A stretch of 64,000 bases of DNA from Streptomyces sp. NBC_00582 (lineage in GTDB: Bacteria; Actinomycetota; Actinomycetes; Streptomycetales; Streptomycetaceae), in assembly GCF_036345155.1 (NCBI RefSeq), contig NZ_CP107772.1, forward strand, positions 2,170,001-2,234,000, read 5' to 3'. This document shows, piece after piece, positions 55,310 through 63,501 of the stretch. Below the pieces are notes generated by a model. It searched no databases. It was not told the origin of the DNA and saw only the letters and a list, made by a program, of their open reading frames with translations. A program made the translations under genes and the position numbers. How positions within the stretch are numbered: the stretch's first letter is position 1; each line of letters starts with the position of its first letter.

Positions 55310-57982
55310 GTGCGAAGAAAGCGCATTCTGACGGCGGTGCTGGCGCTCGCCGCCGGCCTGCTCGCCGGCAGCCCGCACGCGCTGGCCGCCGACGCCGGCC
55401 CGAAGGCGACGCTCGCCGCAGACTCGTACACCTGGAAGAACGTCCGGATCGACGGCGGTGGCTTCGTCCCGGGCATCGTCTTCAACCGCAAGGAGAAGAA
55501 CCTCGCCTACGCGCGCACCGACATCGGCGGCGCCTACCGCTGGCAGGAGTCGAGCAGGACCTGGACGCCGCTGCTGGACTCCGTCGGCTGGGCGGACTGG
55601 GGGCACACGGGCGTGGTGAGCCTGGCCTCCGACTCCGTCGACCCGAACAAGGTGTACGCGGCGGTCGGCACGTACACCAACAGCTGGGACCCGGGGAACG
55701 GCGCGGTGCTGCGGTCCGGTGACCGGGGCGCCAGCTGGCAGAAGACGGACCTCCCCTTCAAGCTGGGCGGGAACATGCCCGGCCGGGGCATGGGAGAGCG
55801 GCTCGCGGTCGACCCGAACAAGAACAGCGTGCTCTACCTCGGCGCACCGAGCGGCAAGGGGCTGTGGCGGTCGACGGACTCGGGGGTCACCTGGTCGCAG
55901 GTGAGCAATTTCCCGAACGTCGGCAATTATGTACAGGATCCCAGCGACACCAGCGGGTATGCGAGCGACAACCAGGGGATCGTCTGGGTCACCTTCGACG
56001 AGTCGACCGGCACGTCGGGGACGGCGACGAAGACGCTCTACGTCGGGGTGGCGGACAAGGACAACGCGGTGTACCGGTCGACGGACGCGGGGGCGACCTG
56101 GTCGCGGATGGCCGGACAGCCGACGGGATATCTGGCGCACAAGGGTGTACTGGATACCGTCAACGGCTATCTGTACATCGCATACAGCGACAAGGGCGGT
56201 CCGTACGACGGCGGCAAGGGCCGGCTGTTCCGGTACGCGACGGCGACCGGCACCTGGACGGACATCAGCCCGGTGGCGGAGGCCGACACCTACTACGGCT
56301 TCAGCGGCCTGACCGTCGACCGGCAGAAGCCCGGTACCGTCATGGCGACCGCCTACAGTTCCTGGTGGCCCGACACCCAGATCTTCCGCTCCACGAACAG
56401 CGGCGGGACCTGGACGAAGGCGTGGGACTACACCTCGTACCCAAACCGTTCGAACCGGTTCACGATGGACGTGTCCTCGTCGCCGTGGCTGACCTGGGGC
56501 GCCAACCCGTCGCCGCCGGAGCAGACGCCCAAACTCGGCTGGATGACCGAGGCGTTGGAGATCGACCCGTTCAACTCCGCCCGCATGATGTACGGGACGG
56601 GCGCGACGATCTACGGCACGGAGAACCTCACCAACTGGGACGGCGGAAGCCAGTTCACCGTGAAGCCGATGGTGCAGGGGCTGGAGGAGACGGCCGTCAA
56701 CGACCTCGCCTCTCCCCCGACCGGTGCGCCGCTGCTCAGCGCGCTGGGTGACGTGGGCGGTTTCCGGCACACGGATCTGACCAAGGTGCCGTCGATGATG
56801 TTCACCTCCCCGAACCTCACGACCACCACCAGCCTCGACTACGCCGAGACCAACCCGAACACGGTGGTCCGGGTGGGCAATCTGGACTCGGGCCCGCATG
56901 TGGCGTTCTCGACGGACAACGGCGCCAACTGGTTCGCCGGGACGGACCCTTCGGGGGTGAGCGGCGGCGGGACCGTGGCCGCGGCGGCGGACGGCGGCCG
57001 GTTCGTGTGGAGTCCGGCGGGCACGGGCGTGCAGTACACGACAGGGTTCGGGTCGTCGTGGGCGGCGTCGAGCGGGATCCCCTCCGGCGCGACCGTGGAG
57101 TCGGACCGGGTCGATCCGAAGACCTTCTACGGTTTCAAGTCGGGCAAGTTCTACGTCAGTTCGGACGGCGGCGCGACCTTCACGGCGTCGTCGGCGACGG
57201 GGCTGCCCAGCGGGGACAGCGTGCGCTTCAAGGCGCTGCCCGGCACGAAGGGCGATGTGTGGCTGGCCGGCGGGGCGAGCGACGGGGCGTACGGGCTGTG
57301 GCACTCCACCGACTCCGGCGCCACCTTCACCAAGCTGTCGACGGTCGAGCAGGCCGACACGATCGGCTTCGGCAAGGCGGCGACGGGTGCCTCGTACCAG
57401 ACGCTCTACACCAGCGCGAAGATCGCCGGTGTACGGGGGATCTTCCGCTCGACCGACAAGGGCGCGACCTGGACGCGGATCAACGACGACGCCCACCAGT
57501 GGGGTTGGACGGGCGCGGCGATCACCGGTGACCCGCGGGTCTACGGGCGGGTGTACGTGTCGACCAACGGCCGGGGTGTGATCTACGGCGACACCTCCGA
57601 CACGAGCGGCGGCGGAAGCGGGGGCGGCGACGGCGGTGGCGGTACGGATCCCACGCCGACCGGCGCCTGCGCGGTGACGTACACGATCACCAACCAGTGG
57701 TCCGGTGGCTTCCAGGCGGACGTGAAGCTCGCCAACACGGGGACGAGCGCGTGGTCCGGCTGGAGCCTGAACTGGGCCTTCCCCAGCGGGCAGACGATCT
57801 CGCAACTGTGGAACGCCGACTACGCGCAGTCCGGGTCGGCGGTGACCGCGAAGAACGTCACCTGGAACGCCACGGTGGCAGCCGGCTCCTCGGTGAGCTT
57901 CGGCTTCACCGGCACCTGGACGGGCTCGAACACCAAGCCGACGGCGTTCAAGCTGGGTGACCAGAGCTGCACCGTGGGCTGA
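55310..57982 (+). CDS. secreted GH74 xyloglucanase with C-terminal CBM2
   Basis: The 890-residue protein starts at GTG 55310 (GGAAGGA upstream; the longer ATG start at 55283 is unlikely). It has a signal peptide (1 to about 27), two seven-bladed propellers rich in Asp-box-like repeats (STDSGVTW, STDAGATW, STNSGGTW, STDKGATW), a Gly/Ser linker and CBM2 (about 785-889, closing with QSCTVG). GH74 enzymes hydrolyse xyloglucan between or beside substituted glucoses. No CebR box is seen in the 153-bp gap before it. Confidence 0.94.
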   Translation: MRRKRILTAVLALAAGLLAGSPHALAADAGPKATLAADSYTWKNVRIDGGGFVPGIVFNRKEKNLAYARTDIGGAYRWQESSRTWTPLLDSVGWADWGHTGVVSLASDSVDPNKVYAAVGTYTNSWDPGNGAVLRSGDRGASWQKTDLPFKLGGNMPGRGMGERLAVDPNKNSVLYLGAPSGKGLWRSTDSGVTWSQVSNFPNVGNYVQDPSDTSGYASDNQGIVWVTFDESTGTSGTATKTLYVGVADKDNAVYRSTDAGATWSRMAGQPTGYLAHKGVLDTVNGYLYIAYSDKGGPYDGGKGRLFRYATATGTWTDISPVAEADTYYGFSGLTVDRQKPGTVMATAYSSWWPDTQIFRSTNSGGTWTKAWDYTSYPNRSNRFTMDVSSSPWLTWGANPSPPEQTPKLGWMTEALEIDPFNSARMMYGTGATIYGTENLTNWDGGSQFTVKPMVQGLEETAVNDLASPPTGAPLLSALGDVGGFRHTDLTKVPSMMFTSPNLTTTTSLDYAETNPNTVVRVGNLDSGPHVAFSTDNGANWFAGTDPSGVSGGGTVAAAADGGRFVWSPAGTGVQYTTGFGSSWAASSGIPSGATVESDRVDPKTFYGFKSGKFYVSSDGGATFTASSATGLPSGDSVRFKALPGTKGDVWLAGGASDGAYGLWHSTDSGATFTKLSTVEQADTIGFGKAATGASYQTLYTSAKIAGVRGIFRSTDKGATWTRINDDAHQWGWTGAAITGDPRVYGRVYVSTNGRGVIYGDTSDTSGGGSGGGDGGGGTDPTPTGACAVTYTITNQWSGGFQADVKLANTGTSAWSGWSLNWAFPSGQTISQLWNADYAQSGSAVTAKNVTWNATVAAGSSVSFGFTGTWTGSNTKPTAFKLGDQSCTVG

Positions 57983-58089
57983 GCCCGGCACAGGCCAACC
58001 GGATGAATTCGTTCAGCGCCAGGGCCCGAGTTTCGCTCATACGATCGATCCTGCCTCCACTCCGGAGGCAGGGGAGTGGGGAGGGGAAC

Positions 58090-58431
58090 ATGGGAGTGTC
58101 CAGACGTGCCCTGCTGGTCTCTTCGGGTTCGGCAGCGGCGGGCGCGGTCCTCGCGTCCGCCGGCCCGGCCCAGGCCGAGGAGACCGAAACCGCCGAGCAG
58201 GCGGACGAGTCGACCCCGGCGTGGGGCTACAACATCCCGTTCCACGGCGTCACCGAGCCGGGCCCGGAGGACGGTTACATCAGCGTGAGCTTCACCATCG
58301 ACCTGATGCCCGGGCCGCCGGAGAAGGACGTCACCGCGCTGGAGGTGGCCAACGCCATCAACGAGTTGCTCACCTCTCGCGGATGGCCCGCCATCCGGTT
58401 CTACGGGAATGTGCCCAAGGCCCTGAACTGA
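58090..58431 (+). CDS. small Tat-exported protein of unknown function
   Basis: ATG 58090 with GGGAGGGG upstream gives 113 residues. A Tat-like signal (SRRALLVSSGSAAAGAVLA, then AQAEE) leads to a mature domain of about 75 residues with an acidic start, GYISVSFTIDLMPGPP, VANAINELL and RGWPAIRFYGN. I do not recognise the family. It lies 107 bp after GH74 and may be part of the polysaccharide-degrading secretome. Confidence 0.7.
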   Translation: MGVSRRALLVSSGSAAAGAVLASAGPAQAEETETAEQADESTPAWGYNIPFHGVTEPGPEDGYISVSFTIDLMPGPPEKDVTALEVANAINELLTSRGWPAIRFYGNVPKALN

Positions 58432-58468
58432 TCCGGCGCGCGACCCGGTGAACGCACGACCGTGAGGG

Positions 58469-58494
58469 GGCCCCGTCCGACCTCGGGCGGGGCC
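58469..58494. terminator. terminator between convergent genes
   Basis: GGCCCCGTCCGA and TCGGGCGGGGCC pair (one G-U) around CC, between the small Tat protein and the rhamnogalacturonan lyase. Confidence 0.8.
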
Positions 58495-58508
58495 TCGTCA
58501 CGTTCCTG

Positions 58509-60380
58509 TCAGGGGGTGTAGACCGTCGGCCGGGGCGCCGTCGCCATGCCGTTGCCGATGAAGAAGCTCGGGTGCGGCGGTTGGTTGTACGCGGTGTTCT
58601 GCCAGGCCAGGCCCGTGCGGTACATGGTGTCGTGCAGGAGGGTCGTGATGCGGGTCGTCGTCTCGTACGGGGTCGAGTAGATCCTGAGGGCGGTGTTGTC
58701 GGTGGTGGGCCAGACGACCTCCTCGCGCCAGTCGCCGAGGATGTCCCCGGAGAGCGACGGGGTCGCCTTGGTGCTGTTGTTGGAGTGGACGTCGGAGCCC
58801 GTCAGCAGACGGGTGTCGGAGGACGTGCCGTACTTGTCGATGTGGGTGCCGTCGAGGAGCTCACGGGTGGTGTCGGCGTCCCACCAGGACAAGAAGTTGA
58901 CGGAGGACGGTTCACGGCCCTTCGTCGCGCCCGCCTCGTCGCGGACGGAGGAGTCGGAGGCCGACCAGACCTCGGCCCCGTCGTTGCCCGCCCAGATGTC
59001 GCCGGCGACGCCGCGCCCGTTGTCGCAGCAGGCGGCCAGCTTCCAGTTGATCGTGCCGTTGGCCGGGTTGATGTACAGCTCGGCGGGCTGGCTGCTCGAC
59101 TCGGAGACCTTGAAGTACTCCAGGCCCGCGTGCGACGGGTCGAGGTCGCCGAGGTGCTGGGCGTCGCCGTGGCCGGTCTTCGTCGTCCACAGGCCGTTGC
59201 CGTTGTCGTCGACCGCCATCGCGCCGTAGACGATCTCGTCCTTGCCGTCGCCGTCGACGTCCCCGACGGAGAGACTGTGCGAGCCCTGGCCGTCGTACCC
59301 CTTGCCCGTGTTGCTGGAGGAGTTGGTGTCGAAGGTCCAACGGCGGGTGAAGGCGCCGTCGCGCCAGTCCCAGGCGGCGATCACCGTGCGGGTGTAGTAG
59401 CCGCGCGCCATGATCAGGGAGGGGCGGGAACCGTCCAGGTACGCCGTGCCCGCGAGGAAGCGGTCGACGCGGTTGCCGTACGAGTCGCCCCAGGAGGAGA
59501 CCGTGCCGCGGGCCGGGACGTAGTCGACGCTCTGCATCGCCCTGCCCGTCTGGCCGTTGAACATGGTCAGGTACTCGGGGCCGGACAGGACGTACCCGCT
59601 GGAGTTGCGGTAGTCGGCGGAGGAGCTGCCGATCACCGTGCCGGTGCCGTCGACCGTGCCGTCGGCGGTCTTCATCGCGACCTCGGCCCTGCCGTCGCCG
59701 TCGTAGTCGTACACCTGGAACTGTGTGTAGTGGGCACCGGAGCGGATGTTGCGGCCGAGGTCGACCCGCCACAGACGGGTGCCGTCCAGCCGTATACCGT
59801 CGACGATCGTGTTTCCGGTGTATCCCGACTGCGAGTTGTCCTTGGCGTTGGTCGGCTGCCACTTGAGGACGAAGTCCAGGGCGCCGTCGCCGTCGAGGTC
59901 GCCCACGGAGGCGTCGTTGGCCTCGTAGGTGTAGGCGACGCCGTCGGGTGTGGTGCCGCCGGCCGGCGGGGTGATCGGGACGTCCTTGTAGCCGGTGCGG
60001 AACTGGATCGCGTGGACGGAGTCGGCCTGTTCGACACCGTTGACGACGGCGCGGACCGTGTAGTCGGCCTGGGCGGGCGCGCCGGAGTGGAAGTAGGTGG
60101 TGGAGCCGGTGATCGGGGCGGAGTTGACCTTCGTGCCGGCCCGGTAGACGTTGAAGGAGACACTGTCGGGGTCGGTGCCGAGCCAGCGCCAGCCGACCAG
60201 GTTGCCGCTGTCGGTGTGGACGCTGACCACGCCCCGGTCGAGGGCCTCGACCTGGCGGGCGGTCGCCGCGGCGGCGGTGCCGGTGCCGAGCGCGGTCAGA
60301 CCGGCGGCTACAAGGGCCGCGGCCGCTGTCGCGGCCGACAGAAGGACTCGGCGTCTGCGGTGCTCGTGGGGGTGCTGCAC
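58509..60380 (-). CDS. secreted PL11 rhamnogalacturonan lyase
   Basis: This 623-residue protein has a signal peptide (RRRRVLLSAATAAAALVAAG, cleavage near TAAAATA), an N-terminal Ig-like module and an eight-bladed propeller. The propeller contains repeated Ca-binding DxDxDG turns: VGDLDGDGALDFV, VYDYDGDGRAEVA, VGDVDGDGKDEIV and LSGDILGDWREEVVW. This is the family 11 rhamnogalacturonan endo/exolyase (YesW/YesX) layout. It cuts pectin backbones by beta-elimination outside the cell. Monocistronic. Confidence 0.93.
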   Translation of the reverse strand: MQHPHEHRRRRVLLSAATAAAALVAAGLTALGTGTAAAATARQVEALDRGVVSVHTDSGNLVGWRWLGTDPDSVSFNVYRAGTKVNSAPITGSTTYFHSGAPAQADYTVRAVVNGVEQADSVHAIQFRTGYKDVPITPPAGGTTPDGVAYTYEANDASVGDLDGDGALDFVLKWQPTNAKDNSQSGYTGNTIVDGIRLDGTRLWRVDLGRNIRSGAHYTQFQVYDYDGDGRAEVAMKTADGTVDGTGTVIGSSSADYRNSSGYVLSGPEYLTMFNGQTGRAMQSVDYVPARGTVSSWGDSYGNRVDRFLAGTAYLDGSRPSLIMARGYYTRTVIAAWDWRDGAFTRRWTFDTNSSSNTGKGYDGQGSHSLSVGDVDGDGKDEIVYGAMAVDDNGNGLWTTKTGHGDAQHLGDLDPSHAGLEYFKVSESSSQPAELYINPANGTINWKLAACCDNGRGVAGDIWAGNDGAEVWSASDSSVRDEAGATKGREPSSVNFLSWWDADTTRELLDGTHIDKYGTSSDTRLLTGSDVHSNNSTKATPSLSGDILGDWREEVVWPTTDNTALRIYSTPYETTTRITTLLHDTMYRTGLAWQNTAYNQPPHPSFFIGNGMATAPRPTVYTP

Positions 60381-60481
60381 GGGACGAACCTCCAGAGAGG
60401 ACGGACGGGTTCCGCACTCTCAGTCGCCACCGGGTTCGGCCACGTTGCCGTGTGTTTCGGCCAGTTGGACGGGCGTGGGCC

Positions 60482-61252
60482 TTACTCGTTCGACGCCGGT
60501 TCCCGGTGTCCTTCCGTGGGCTTCCGGAAGGCGCGCAGGGTGAACTCCGGTTCCGGGCGCGGCCGTTCCTGGTCGGGCAGGGCCGCGAGGCGGGCGGCGA
60601 ACACGTCGGCGAGGGGATCGCCGGGCGGGAGGGTGACGAACCAGCCACGCCTGAGGTCGGCGATCGCCCGACGCGGGCTGCGCCCCTGCCCCCGGCCGGC
60701 GAAACGGGCCCGCCCGGCCGCCACCAGACCGCAGTCGGTGGCGTACGACGCGACGAGCTCGGAGGCGTCGGAGGCGGGGCGGCGCGGGCGAGAGGCGAGG
60801 ACCGCGTCGATGTCGCTGCCCACGTTGTGCGAGGCCCCCTTGTCGACCGTGGTGACGTACACCCCGCCCGGCCGCAGCACCCGCGCGCACTCGGCGACGA
60901 TCCGCCGTGCGTCGTCGTCCTCGACGAGATGCAGCAGCCACACACTGCTCACGGCGTCGAATTGTGCGGCGGGAAAAGGGAGTTGGCGGCTGTCGGCGCG
61001 CACGATGGCGCCCGGCAGCCGGGCGGCGGCGTGCCGGGCCATCGCGGGCGACAGGTCGACGCCCGTCACCCGCAGGGCGTCCGGTCCGGCCGCGAGCCGG
61101 CGGGTGACGATGCCCGTGCCGCAGGCTACGTCCAGCAGACTGCGCACACCGGGCGGCAGAAGACCGAGGACGGCTTCGGCGGCGGCGGCCGCCCGGGGTT
61201 CGCCGCCGCGCGAGAGGTCGTAGCGTTCGGCTTCCTTGTCGTAGTCCAGCAC
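60482..61252 (-). CDS. class I SAM-dependent methyltransferase
   Basis: The 256-residue protein starts at GTG 61252 (GGAGGG six bases upstream), which gives MLDYDKEAERYDLSRGG. The core has motif I LLDVACGTGIVTRRL, GVDLSPAMARHAA and post-motif FDAVSSVWLLHLVED. UbiE/COQ5-like small-molecule methyltransferase; substrate unknown. A longer frame to 61378 is open only because repeat words upstream happen to lack stops. Confidence 0.88.
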   Translation of the reverse strand: MLDYDKEAERYDLSRGGEPRAAAAAEAVLGLLPPGVRSLLDVACGTGIVTRRLAAGPDALRVTGVDLSPAMARHAAARLPGAIVRADSRQLPFPAAQFDAVSSVWLLHLVEDDDARRIVAECARVLRPGGVYVTTVDKGASHNVGSDIDAVLASRPRRPASDASELVASYATDCGLVAAGRARFAGRGQGRSPRRAIADLRRGWFVTLPPGDPLADVFAARLAALPDQERPRPEPEFTLRAFRKPTEGHREPASNE

Positions 61253-61274
61253 GCGCCCTCCCCGTTCCGCCCGT

Positions 61275-61425
61275 CGGCTGTATGCAATGTGCGCCACACT
61301 GTATGCCGGATGCCGGACACTTAGGACTGTATGCAGGATGTCGCATACTTCACGCCGTATGCCGCATGCCGCATACACGCGCCCTACGCCCGTCCGCCGG
61401 AAGCCGCAGAATGTATACCGTCGCC
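61275..61425. repeat. cluster of GTATGC/GCATAC words
   Basis: About eight copies of GTATGC or GCATAC and close variants (ATGCCGGATGCCGGA, CCGTATGCCGCATGCC) crowd 150 bp between the methyltransferase start and the carbinolamine dehydratase stop. CTGTATGCAATG here is identical to the word in the permease gene at 8677-8688. Confidence 0.85.
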
Positions 61426-61444
61426 CCGATGCCGCGGTCCCGTC

Positions 61445-61750
61445 TCAGCTCACCCCGTGTCCGTCCGCCGCCTCCTCCACCTGCCGCGCCAGTTCGAAGT
61501 CCAGTTCGGTGACGGCTCCCCCGGCGCTGTGGGTGTTCACCGCGAGGGAGACCGTGTTGTAGCCGAGGGTGAGGTCGGAGTGGTGGTCGAGCTCGTCCTG
61601 GATCCGGGCGATGTGGACGACCAGGGCGGTCGCGGCGAAGTGGGAGGGCAGCCGGTAGGAGCGGGTGAGGCGGTCGCCGTCGACGGTCCAGCCGGGCAGT
61701 TCGGACAGGCGGTCCTCGATCTCCTTCGGAGAAAGCGGTTCCACGGCCAT
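61445..61750 (-). CDS. phhB: 4a-hydroxytetrahydrobiopterin (pterin-4a-carbinolamine) dehydratase
   Basis: The 101-residue PCD/DCoH-fold protein carries the active-site block QDELDHHSDLTLGYNTVSL (paired His of the family) and an N-terminal LPGWTVDGDRL. It dehydrates 4a-hydroxytetrahydropterin after aromatic hydroxylase turnover; many actinobacterial copies have no hydroxylase partner nearby, as here. GAAGGGAG precedes the ATG. Confidence 0.93.
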   Translation of the reverse strand: MAVEPLSPKEIEDRLSELPGWTVDGDRLTRSYRLPSHFAATALVVHIARIQDELDHHSDLTLGYNTVSLAVNTHSAGGAVTELDFELARQVEEAADGHGVS

Positions 61751-61861
61751 GGTGGGACTCCCTTCGTGGGTGCCGCGTACCCGTCCAGACTGCCACAGGA
61801 GAGCGACGGCGGCCCTGGTCAGGAGGGTTCCCGGCGGTCCGGGCCGGGAACCCTCGGGGGC

Positions 61862-62956
61862 TCAGGCCCGGGCGGCCTCGGCGGCGAGGTCGTCCGCGAG
61901 GGCGGCGATGCGGGCGCGGCCCTCGACCTGGCGCAGCCAGGTGTGCGGCAGGCCGTGGTCGCCGTGGCGGGCGCCGAGCAGGTTGCCGCAGAGGGAGCCA
62001 GTGGAGTCGCTGTCGCCGGAGTGGTTGACGGCGAGGAGCAGGGCGCGTTCGACGTCGGTGTGGGCGAGGGCCGCGTAGACGCCGATGGCGAGGGCCTCCT
62101 CGGCGATCCAGCCGGCGCCCAGGCGTTCCACCTTCTCCGCGGTGGGGTCGCCCTCGGCCGCGAGGTCGAGCGCCCGCCGCAGCGCCGTGCCGGTCTCCTC
62201 GTGGCCGGGGTGCCGGGCCAGCAGGCGCAGGGTGCGCAGGACGGCGCCCTCGATCGACTCGCCGTCGATCAGGTGCCGGACGATCGCGGCGAGTGCGCCG
62301 GCCGCGTAGGCGCCGGTGGGGTGGCCGTGGGTCATCCGGGCGCAGACGGCGGCGAGTTGGAAGGCGGAGGCGGCCGGGGCGCCGGTGAGTCCGAAGGGGG
62401 CGGACCGCATGACGGCCCCGCAGCCCTTGGAGTCGGGGTTGACGGGTCCGGGCGTGCCGAGTGCGGTCCAGGGGTCGGGGACGTGGTCCTGCTGGAGGCC
62501 GCTGAGGCAGGCGTTGCCGGGGGCGCGGCGGGCGTAGAGCCAGGGTTCGGTGACGAGGCCGTCGGTGGGTCCGGCGTAGCCGTGGGCGGTGGGGCCGCCG
62601 TCGGGTGCGGGGACGCGTTGGGTGTGCAGCCAGCGTTCGTAGGCCCAGCGCACCAGCCGGGGTCCGCCGCCGCCGATGCCCTTGCCGCGCTCGCGCCGTA
62701 CGGCCTGTTCGACGCCCTCCGCGGTGAACAGGGTCATCTGGGTGTCGTCGCTGATCCGGCCGATGACGCCCGTCGCGTCGGGGACGAGCCCGGTGACGCC
62801 ACGCTCGCCGTGGGTGGCGCGGATCCGGTCGAGGGAGTCGAACTCCACCGGGTAGCCGAGTGCGTCACCGAGCGCTCCGCCGAGGAGACAGCCACGTACC
62901 CGCGCCCGGTACACCGCCTCGGCCTCGAACATCGCCCTGCGCTCGATCCACGGCAC
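61862..62956 (-). CDS. ADP-ribosylglycohydrolase family protein
   Basis: This 364-residue DraG-like protein has the metal-binding segments GALGDALGYPVEF, ISDDTQMTLFTAEG and NHSGDSDSTGSLCGNLLGA, the last holding the second Asp pair of the binuclear Mg site. It removes ADP-ribose from proteins or small molecules. The GTG at 62956 (GAGGGG upstream) gives a start before the core; ATG 62932 is an alternative. Confidence 0.9.
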   Translation of the reverse strand: MPWIERRAMFEAEAVYRARVRGCLLGGALGDALGYPVEFDSLDRIRATHGERGVTGLVPDATGVIGRISDDTQMTLFTAEGVEQAVRRERGKGIGGGGPRLVRWAYERWLHTQRVPAPDGGPTAHGYAGPTDGLVTEPWLYARRAPGNACLSGLQQDHVPDPWTALGTPGPVNPDSKGCGAVMRSAPFGLTGAPAASAFQLAAVCARMTHGHPTGAYAAGALAAIVRHLIDGESIEGAVLRTLRLLARHPGHEETGTALRRALDLAAEGDPTAEKVERLGAGWIAEEALAIGVYAALAHTDVERALLLAVNHSGDSDSTGSLCGNLLGARHGDHGLPHTWLRQVEGRARIAALADDLAAEAARA

Positions 62957-63016
62957 GCTCGTCCACCCCTCATCTCGCCCCGGCCCCTGCGCGGGGCCGT
63001 CGACTACGGTCGTCGT

Positions 63017-63460
63017 ATGGCCATTGTCGCGACCGGTACGAACGCCGCATCCGCCGCCCCCGTCGAGCCGGGCGTGGGCCCGCTGTTGCGGGCCTGGCGG
63101 GAGCGGCGGCGGGTCAGTCAGCTCGAACTCGCGCTGCGGGCGGGTTCCTCGGCCCGGCACACCAGTTTCGTGGAGACGGGCCGTTCCCGGCCGAGTGAGG
63201 AGATGGTGCTGCGGCTGGCGAATCATCTGCAGGTGCCGGTGCGGGAGCGCAACGCGCCGCTCCTGGCGGCCGGTTGCGCCCCGCGCTTTTCGGAGACCCC
63301 GATCGGATCCCGGGCCGGAGTGCGCCGGCCCGGAACCCGACGGACTCCACGATCCCGTCCGGGCCCGCAGGCGTCGATTACCCCTGAGGTCATGTGCCGC
63401 CGGTGTCGGGCGTGGCGAGGACCTCATCGCCGTACCGGTGAGACCGCGGCCGGAACATGA
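63017..63460 (+). CDS. XRE-family HTH protein, probably truncated MmyB-type regulator
   Basis: ATG 63017 opens 147 codons. The first 90 give a normal HTH of MmyB-like regulators (LLRAWRERRRVSQLELALRA, SFVETGRSRPSEEMVLRLA, ERNAPLLAAGCAPRFSETPI). After SETPI the MmyB ligand domain should begin; instead an Arg/Pro-rich, unrelated 55-residue tail follows. A deletion or frameshift after codon 94 is likely, so the product is HTH-only or a pseudogene. Confidence 0.7.
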   Translation: MAIVATGTNAASAAPVEPGVGPLLRAWRERRRVSQLELALRAGSSARHTSFVETGRSRPSEEMVLRLANHLQVPVRERNAPLLAAGCAPRFSETPIGSRAGVRRPGTRRTPRSRPGPQASITPEVMCRRCRAWRGPHRRTGETAAGT

Positions 63461-63501
63461 CACACTGACCCGCGTGCCTCGACACGTAGGGGAGACGTGG
63501 C

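Noticed and set aside
52214..57991. Very long open frame (over 1900 codons) on the minus strand across GH48 and GH74
   Set aside because: It is an antisense shadow of two well-defined cellulase genes, produced by GC-rich codon bias; its residues are Gly/Arg/Val-rich without domain motifs.
61253..61378. 42-residue N-terminal extension of the methyltransferase
   Set aside because: It is translation of the GTATGC repeat cluster; the GTG at 61252 has GGAGGG and gives the family N terminus.
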